From assembly GCF_042492175.1 (NCBI RefSeq), contig NZ_CP170453.1, positions 2,294,001 to 2,358,000 on the forward strand: a DNA stretch of 64,000 nt, read 5' to 3'. This document shows, one piece after another, positions 58,861-64,000 of the stretch. Positions within the stretch are counted from its first letter, which is position 1. Each line of letters starts with the position of its first letter. This DNA is from CAJXSN01 sp947492235. Its GTDB lineage: Bacteria; Pseudomonadota; Alphaproteobacteria; Sphingomonadales; Sphingomonadaceae. The notes beneath the pieces are model-generated. The model had not been told where the DNA came from, did no database searches, and saw nothing but the letters and a program-made list of their open reading frames with translations. The position numbers and the translations under genes are program-made.

Positions 58861-59529
58861 TTAACCTTCGTCTGTTTCCGGCTTGGTTTCTTCCACCAGA
58901 GCTTCGGTCTCGGTGGTACCTTCTTCGGTGCTGACACCGTCTTCCAGCATGTCGGCGGGAATCTCGCCCGGCTCCAGAGTCGGATCGCGCTGCTGTGCTG
59001 CGGCGGCGTCCTCGATTTCCTTCTGCTCTTCTTCGAACAGCTGGGCGAGAACGTCGACGCCCTGGCTCTGCAGTTCCGCTTCGTCTTCGGAACGGGCGAC
59101 ATTTGCCTTCACCGTCACGTGGACTTCGGGGTGCAGGGCCACGGTCACATCGTGCATGCCGATCATCTTGATCGGGCTGCCGAGAATGACGCGCTTCTTG
59201 TCGACCTCGTGGCCTTTCTCGGCCAGACCGGCGACGATGTCGCGGACGTTGACCGAACCATAGAGCTGGCCGGCGTTGGACGAAGCGCGCAGCAGCACGA
59301 CTTCGGTGCCGTCAAGCTCCTTGCCGTTGGCTTCGGCTTCGACGCGGCGCTCGGCGTTTTCTTTTTCAAGACGCTCGCGGTTGGCTTCGAACACCTTCTT
59401 GTTGGCTTCGTTGGCGCGGAGCGCCTTCTTCTGCGGCAACAGGAAGTTGCGGGCATAGCCGTCCTTCACGGTGACAACGTCACCGATCGTGCCGAGATTG
59501 CCGATCCTCTCGAGGAGAATGATATCCAT
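58861..59529 (-). CDS. rplI: 50S ribosomal protein L9, extended
   Basis: A 222-residue L9, about 70 residues longer than in E. coli. The N-terminal domain (MDIILLERIGNLGTIGDVV..., GYARNFLLPQKKA), the long connecting helix (59-90) and the C-terminal domain (to about 150) are normal; an acidic Glu/Thr-rich tail (TEEGTTETEALVEETKPETDEG) follows. Last gene of the rpsF-rpsR-rplI operon. Confidence 0.96.
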   Translation of the reverse strand: MDIILLERIGNLGTIGDVVTVKDGYARNFLLPQKKALRANEANKKVFEANRERLEKENAERRVEAEANGKELDGTEVVLLRASSNAGQLYGSVNVRDIVAGLAEKGHEVDKKRVILGSPIKMIGMHDVTVALHPEVHVTVKANVARSEDEAELQSQGVDVLAQLFEEEQKEIEDAAAAQQRDPTLEPGEIPADMLEDGVSTEEGTTETEALVEETKPETDEG

Positions 59530-59542
59530 CGTGTCTTCTCCC

Positions 59543-59767
59543 TTACTTCACGAGGTAGGGCAGCAGGCCGATGTGACGCGCACGCTTGATCGCCTTGGCG
59601 AGTTCGCGCTGCTTCTTGGCCGAAACTGCGGTGATACGGGACGGCACGATCTTGCCACGCTCGGACATAAAGCCCTGCAGCAGACGGACGTCTTTGTAAT
59701 CGATCTTCGGTGCATCCTCACCCGAGAACGGGCAGGACTTGCGGCGGCGGAAAAACGGACGGGCCAT
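59543..59767 (-). CDS. rpsR: 30S ribosomal protein S18
   Basis: A 74-residue S18 (MARPFFRRRKSCPFSG, DYKDVRLLQGFMSERGKIVPSRITAVSAKKQRELAKAIKRARHIGLLPY broken here into known blocks). It forms a heterodimer with S6 on the platform of the 30S subunit. The start overlaps the rpsF stop by one base (TGATG). Confidence 0.96.
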   Translation of the reverse strand: MARPFFRRRKSCPFSGEDAPKIDYKDVRLLQGFMSERGKIVPSRITAVSAKKQRELAKAIKRARHIGLLPYLVK

Positions 59768-60132
59768 CAGTTACGCTCCTCACGGTCGCGGCGCTTCTTG
59801 TTGTCGCGGTCATTCTTGCGCATCATCACGCTGGGGCCTTCTTCCGGCTCGTCCATGCGGATGGTCATGTAGCGAATGACGTCTTCGTTGATGCGGGTCT
59901 GCCGCTCCAGCTCTTCGACAACGGAACCGGGTCCGTCGATGTTGAGCAGGACGAAGTGCGCCTTGCGGTTGCGGTCGATCTTGTAGGCGAGGGATTTGAG
60001 GCCCCAGGTCTCCGTCTTGGTGACCTTGCCGTCGTTCTTCTCGACGATTTCGGTGGCTTGCGCTGCCAATGCATCGACCTGAGCCTGGCTCAGATCCTGA
60101 CGCGCAAGAAACACGTGCTCGTAATGAGCCAT
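59767..60132 (-). CDS. rpsF: 30S ribosomal protein S6
   Basis: A 121-residue S6: MAHYEHVFLARQDLSQAQVD, ETWGLKSLAYKIDRNRKAH and VIRYMTIRMDE are canonical. The C-terminus is KKRRDREERN, strongly basic, with no acidic run like that of E. coli S6. AAAGGA lies eight bases before the ATG. The leader (60133-60294) can form hairpins, including CCTGT-GAAA-ACAGG, and may be the site of S6:S18 feedback, which is not proven by sequence. Confidence 0.96.
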   Translation of the reverse strand: MAHYEHVFLARQDLSQAQVDALAAQATEIVEKNDGKVTKTETWGLKSLAYKIDRNRKAHFVLLNIDGPGSVVEELERQTRINEDVIRYMTIRMDEPEEGPSVMMRKNDRDNKKRRDREERN

Positions 60133-60294
60133 GCATTCTTCCTTTCAATTGCTGCCGATCGCTGGCTGATCCGTCCGGATGACGGGGCCCCTCCGGCTTT
60201 CTTGGGTTCCCTGTTTTCACAGGAAGCGCGGCACATAGCGGTGTGGGCGCGAATTGCAAGCGCGATGAGCGCGGGTGCTGCCCCCGTCAGCCCG

Positions 60295-61776
60295 TCAGTT
60301 CGGGCTGCTGACTGGATGGTCTGATGTGTGCTCGAAAGTGCGCGCGGCCTGACACTGGGTGTCCGAGGGTGCGCAGAACAGCGATCCTGCGGCTTCGTCG
60401 GAGGCTTCGAGATAGGCGCGGCCCGACATGCGGTCGATCATATCCGCCGGGCTGTCCGCTACGGCATAAAAGAACGCGCTTGAGACGATCAGTGCGCCCA
60501 CCAGCCAGACAGTGGCGAGCGGCGTTGCGCCTAGCATATTGCGCTTGTCATCGGCGCGCCATGCCATCTGGTCGAACATGCCGCGCTGCCATGCGCGGTA
60601 GGTCTTGCGGTCGAAAATCCACGCATAGAGGAGCCATGCGCCCGGCTCGCGCGGCAATTCCTGTGTGCGTGCGCTCGCCTGCTGAAAGCTGCCGCCTCCG
60701 GCCACAGCCAGAGCGGGTGCAAAGGCCGGCATTCCGCCGCCCTTGCGGCCAAAGCCGCCGCCGGAGGGAGTAAGAGCGGGCCGGACGCCGGCTGCGCGGG
60801 TATCGCGGCGCTGGCGGCCGGGCATCGCCATTTGTGCCGCGACGCGCTGGATTGCGGCCTTACGCTTTTCGGGCTGCGGATGGGTGCCGCCCTGGCTTTC
60901 CGGATTGCCGGTGAACAGCATTGCCTCGAACTTCTCCGCGCCCGGGAAATAGCCATTGCCTTCGCATTTGGCAGTCGCGGTCAGCAGCGCTTCGGGAAAA
61001 TGCGTGATCCTGAGAGCTTCGGCATCGGCAATGAAATCGCGTGCACCGCGCACCGCGCCATTGGCATGGCGAGCCGCACGCCATGCAGCCATTGTCACCA
61101 ATCCGCCGACCGCCTGCGCCACGAGGAAAATCGGCAGGATCATGGCAATCACGAAATGCCACTGCATCTTCGTGTGCATGTTGAGCTCGACCTTGAGCGG
61201 GTTGTAGACCTGCAGCGCTGTCGCGGTGCGCATCATCGCCTGATTGAGCGACAGCAGCCGCGCATCGCCTAGCCGGAAATGCGCCAGCTCGTGCGCGATC
61301 ACGGCCGCGACTTCTTCGTCATCGAGGTCATTGAGCAGGCCGCGGGTGACGGCAATCATCCGCTGGCCGGGAGTCACGCCCAGCGAAATCGCATTGCGGG
61401 CAGGGCTCTCTATCACACCGAAAGAGGGATGACGCAGCCCCTGCAAGGTTGCCTGCTCCCCGCCGATGCGGGCGAGGCGCGGTTCCTGCTGCTCGGTTAC
61501 GGGCTGGATATTGAGGCTTTCTTCGATCTCCCGCCGCATCCGGAAATAGTTCAGGGCCAGAATGCCGAGCGACAGCGCGACAACTACGGGGAGAAAAATC
61601 GCGGCATAAAGCAGCGGATTGCGCAGCAGCGAATATTCGGACTGGCCGACCAGAATGGGGACGACGCCGAGCGCCAGCAACCCGATGGGAATGAAGGCGA
61701 GGCAATAGAGCGCAATCGAAGCCAGCGCACGCTGCCGGTTGTGGGCAACATGCGAGGCAAAGCCGGTGACCTTCAT
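60295..61776 (-). CDS. M48 family membrane metallopeptidase
   Basis: A 493-residue zinc protease of the HtpX/Ste24-like M48 family. Two N-terminal membrane helices (about 18-45, 55-76), the HExxH site H162-E163-LA-H166 (VIAHELAHFRLGDA), and further helices around 200 and 420-440. A proline/glycine-rich segment with RKGGG lies before the last helix. It probably degrades misfolded membrane proteins. lemA is five bases upstream, and LemA/M48 pairs are common. Confidence 0.9.
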   Translation of the reverse strand: MKVTGFASHVAHNRQRALASIALYCLAFIPIGLLALGVVPILVGQSEYSLLRNPLLYAAIFLPVVVALSLGILALNYFRMRREIEESLNIQPVTEQQEPRLARIGGEQATLQGLRHPSFGVIESPARNAISLGVTPGQRMIAVTRGLLNDLDDEEVAAVIAHELAHFRLGDARLLSLNQAMMRTATALQVYNPLKVELNMHTKMQWHFVIAMILPIFLVAQAVGGLVTMAAWRAARHANGAVRGARDFIADAEALRITHFPEALLTATAKCEGNGYFPGAEKFEAMLFTGNPESQGGTHPQPEKRKAAIQRVAAQMAMPGRQRRDTRAAGVRPALTPSGGGFGRKGGGMPAFAPALAVAGGGSFQQASARTQELPREPGAWLLYAWIFDRKTYRAWQRGMFDQMAWRADDKRNMLGATPLATVWLVGALIVSSAFFYAVADSPADMIDRMSGRAYLEASDEAAGSLFCAPSDTQCQAARTFEHTSDHPVSSPN

Positions 61777-61781
61777 GGCGC

Positions 61782-62441
61782 TTAGCCGAAGGCAACGGTC
61801 TGCGGTTGGCTCACTTCCTCGCGCTTATCGCCAAGATCGAAACGCATATGGCGGGGCATCTTGCTTACCTTGGCGATCAGGCCGGGCACAAAGGCACTGC
61901 GGGCCGCATCATACTCGGCGACGGTGGTGTTGTAATACCGGCGCGCTGCGGTCACCTTTTCCTCGATCCGCGTAAGCTCTTCGCGCAGACGGGGAAATTC
62001 GCTGTTGCTGGTCAGCTTGGGCATGGAGCTGGCGACGTTAATCAGCTGGTTCAGGGCATTGCCCACCTCTGTCTCCGCAGTCATGCGGTTGTAGCCCATC
62101 GTTTCCAGCGCGGCCTGCTGGGCCTCGATCAGGCGGTCGAGCACCTGTATTTCCTGGCCCGCATGCGCTTTGGTCACTTCGACCAGATTGGGAATGAGGG
62201 CGTGGCGCTCGGCAAGAATGGCGTCGACATCGCCAAAGGCTGCGGTGCACCGGGCCTCCAACTCACCGACATTGCGGCGCTTGCCCGAAAGCGACACGAA
62301 AACGGCGACGGCGGCCACGCCAAGCGCGCCGACCCACCAATAGTCGAGCAGAAGATTGGTCGAGTCGACCGACCGCTCGTAAATGCGCGTGTCTTCGGCG
62401 AAACCGCCCGTTTGCGCTGCTGCAAGAATATGGATCATCAT
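61782..62441 (-). CDS. lemA: LemA family protein
   Basis: A 219-residue protein: one membrane helix (LLLDYWWVGALGVAAVAVFV, about 30-50) then the LemA domain, a bundle of long helices with RHALIPNLVEVTKAHAGQE and RRYYNTTVAEYDAARSAFVPGLIAK. It overlaps no other gene but precedes the M48 peptidase by five bases; the two are presumably one operon. Molecular role unknown. The frame has two Met codons at the start (62441 and 62438). Confidence 0.92.
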   Translation of the reverse strand: MMIHILAAAQTGGFAEDTRIYERSVDSTNLLLDYWWVGALGVAAVAVFVSLSGKRRNVGELEARCTAAFGDVDAILAERHALIPNLVEVTKAHAGQEIQVLDRLIEAQQAALETMGYNRMTAETEVGNALNQLINVASSMPKLTSNSEFPRLREELTRIEEKVTAARRYYNTTVAEYDAARSAFVPGLIAKVSKMPRHMRFDLGDKREEVSQPQTVAFG

Positions 62442-62602
62442 TGGTCAAAACCCCCGAAAAGCCTCACTAAGTTTATGGCGGTAAGTGTTTTAAAAAGCGG
62501 TAAATCGCGCTGCGCCGTGGACCACGACAAAGCGTGCGCTGGCCACATCCGGCCAGCTTGTGCAAAGGACACGGGTCAAACGACCGACACGGGAGTACTT
62601 TT

Positions 62603-63568
62603 ATGCCTAGCGGACTGGCCGCCTTGCTCGACGACGTATCCATCATCGCCCGCACGGCTGCGGCTTCGGTCGATGATATTGCCGCCGCCGCCGGGCGGGC
62701 GGGCTCGAAAACAGCAGGCGTGGTGATCGACGATGCGGCTGTCACGCCGAGCTATGTCACCGGCCTTTCGCCCGCGCGCGAGCTGCCGATCATTTGGGCA
62801 ATCGCCAAGGGCAGTTTCAAGAACAAGCTGCTGTTCCTGCTGCCCGGCGCGATCCTGCTGAGCGAATTTCTGCCCGCTGCCATCATCTTCCTGCTGATGG
62901 CGGGCGGTCTGTTCCTGTCTTACGAGGGCGCGGAAAAGGTGCTGGAGAAGCTGGGCGGCGAGAAGCACGGCAAGACAGTGGACGATGTCATCGAAGACCC
63001 AGCGCAATTCGAGAAGGAGCGGATTTCCGGGGCCATCCGGACCGATTTCATCCTGTCTGCCGAGATCATGGCGATCACGCTGAACGAACTGACCGAGCTG
63101 ACCATCTGGTGGGAGCGGGGCATCGCCCTCGCTCTGGTGGCCATTGCGGTTACCGTGGCCGTCTATGGCGCGGTTGCGCTGATTGTGAAGATGGACGATT
63201 TCGGACTGTCGCTCACGCAGCGTTCCAGCGAACTGGCGCAGGCATTCGGGCGGGGGCTGGTTGCGGCCATGCCCAAGCTGCTTATCGCGCTATCTTTGAT
63301 CGGCACCGTGGCAATGCTTTGGGTCGGCGGCGGCATCCTTCTGCATGGCACGCATGAGCTGGGCTTCCATGGCCTGTATGATGCCGCGCACGGTCTGGAA
63401 TCGGCGGTGGCTGACGGTCTGGGGCCGGCGGGCGGCTTTTTCGGCTGGCTGACTTATGCGGCGATCTCTGCCATGGTCGCGCTGATCGTGGGCTGGATCA
63501 TCGTCTTCATCCTGCACAAGGTGCTGGGGCTGGGGCACAAGCCCGGCGCGGAAGGAGCAGCGCATTGA
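62603..63568 (+). CDS. yedI: DUF808 (YedI-like) membrane protein
   Basis: A 321-residue integral membrane protein. The family signature MPSGLAALLDDVSIIARTAA, the following VTPSYVTGLSPARELPIIWAIAKGS, and the conserved NELTELTIW in the middle are present, along with about seven hydrophobic helices. Function unknown (once annotated as transporter-like). The ATG at 62603 is preceded by GGGAG. The GST gene overlaps its stop. Confidence 0.9.
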   Translation: MPSGLAALLDDVSIIARTAAASVDDIAAAAGRAGSKTAGVVIDDAAVTPSYVTGLSPARELPIIWAIAKGSFKNKLLFLLPGAILLSEFLPAAIIFLLMAGGLFLSYEGAEKVLEKLGGEKHGKTVDDVIEDPAQFEKERISGAIRTDFILSAEIMAITLNELTELTIWWERGIALALVAIAVTVAVYGAVALIVKMDDFGLSLTQRSSELAQAFGRGLVAAMPKLLIALSLIGTVAMLWVGGGILLHGTHELGFHGLYDAAHGLESAVADGLGPAGGFFGWLTYAAISAMVALIVGWIIVFILHKVLGLGHKPGAEGAAH

Positions 63569-64000
63569 GCGTTCCGGTACTCCACACTTGCCGCGGCTCT
63601 CGCGGGCTGCGCGCCACCTGGGCGGCAGAGGAAGCGGGCACCGATATCGACCTGCGGATGCTGCCATTCCCGCCGCGCAAGAAAGCGCCGGAGTTTCTGG
63701 AGCTGAACCCGCTGGGGACCATTCCTTTGCTGGAGCATGACGGCGCGCAGATGACCGAAAGCTGCGCGATTTCCGTTTATCTGGCGGGGCTGGGGGGGAA
63801 GGGTGATCTGCTGGTTGCGCGCGGGCAGGCCGACTATGCGGGGTTCCTCGATTTCACCTATCACGCAGATGCCACCATCACCTTCCCGCAAACCGTGTTC
63901 ATGCGCTTTGCCCTGTTCGAGAAGGATCGCGGGCTGGAGGAGGCAGGCCATGCCTATGCCCGCTGGTTCCACAAGCGACTGGTCAAGGTGGAGCAGCGAC
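63565..64000 (+). CDS. Glutathione S-transferase family protein (partial)
   Basis: Only the first 145 residues lie in the window. The N-terminal thioredoxin-like domain has VLHTCRGSRGLRATWAAEEAG, FLELNPLGTIPLLE and MTESCAISVYLAG, typical of GSTs, followed by the start of the helical domain. The start is a TTG in a TTGA overlap with the DUF808 stop. Substrate not predictable. Confidence 0.85.
   Translation, partial: MSVPVLHTCRGSRGLRATWAAEEAGTDIDLRMLPFPPRKKAPEFLELNPLGTIPLLEHDGAQMTESCAISVYLAGLGGKGDLLVARGQADYAGFLDFTYHADATITFPQTVFMRFALFEKDRGLEEAGHAYARWFHKRLVKVEQR

Noticed and set aside
1..64000. CRISPR array, prophage, integron or toxin-antitoxin pair
   Set aside because: No regularly spaced direct repeats, phage structural genes, integrase or transposase genes were found.

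Overview
The window is high-GC chromosomal DNA of an alphaproteobacterium, most likely a sphingomonad of the Erythrobacteraceae (Erythrobacter/Altererythrobacter-like). The basis is the split F0 operon atpI-B-E-F'-F, a class II (CP4-like) EPSP synthase, a TIGR02300 'FYDLN' acidic protein, the lapA-pyrF-...-trpF-trpB-trpA-accD-folC gene order, extended Ala/Glu-rich ribosomal protein tails, and a chromosomal NDM-related metallo-beta-lactamase of the kind reported in Erythrobacter. Almost the whole window is housekeeping; I see no prophage, integron, CRISPR array or intact insertion sequence.

Layout. 1-14 kb: a partial FAD oxidase, an RhlE-type RNA helicase, a hemolysin III-like membrane protein, UvrD/PcrA helicase, three small secreted or lipid-free periplasmic orphans, a GFA protein, rsmD-rluB, a Rieske oxygenase and an AmpG-like permease. 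14-20.4 kb (minus strand): one long operon, lapA-like, pyrF, blaNDM-like, trpF, trpB, small membrane ORF, trpA, accD, folC, with three different palindromic repeats filling its longest gaps. 20.4-29.6 kb: purB, a large DUF3857/transglutaminase/TPR protein, radC, and the ydbH-ynbE-ydbL intermembrane lipid transport operon. 29.7-32.4 kb: F0 ATP synthase operon closed by a terminator. 32.4-39.3 kb: quinone oxidoreductase, gloB, and the aroA-(membrane protein)-cmk-rpsA operon. 39.3-45.5 kb: a structured intergenic region, tRNA-Ala(GGC), and the ffh-rpsP-rimM-trmD-rplS operon with a nitrilase and two membrane proteins inserted in it. 45.5-52.1 kb: a MEST-like hydrolase, asd, a lipoprotein, a run of translationally coupled genes, and an ACE-like M2 peptidase. 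52.1-56.3 kb: a lipoprotein and a coupled beta-propeller-rimB-rimK-SDR unit. 56.4-64 kb: an orphan lipoprotein, AMP nucleosidase, rpsF-rpsR-rplI, a LemA/M48 pair, a DUF808 membrane protein and a partial GST.

The most notable points are: (1) an NDM-1-like class B1 beta-lactamase with all zinc ligands and a lipobox, translationally coupled to pyrF and immediately followed by trpF, the gene that also lies downstream of blaNDM in mobile elements; (2) several families of interspersed palindromes, one of which appears to supply the Shine-Dalgarno sequence of two unrelated genes (folC and qor) from inside a hairpin; (3) a RimB-RimK pair in the same window as an S6 gene whose C-terminus is basic, not the acidic tail RimK is known to extend; and (4) a bacterial homologue of the vertebrate imprinted protein MEST/PEG1. 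Family similarities are from memory of the sequences; no database search was possible.
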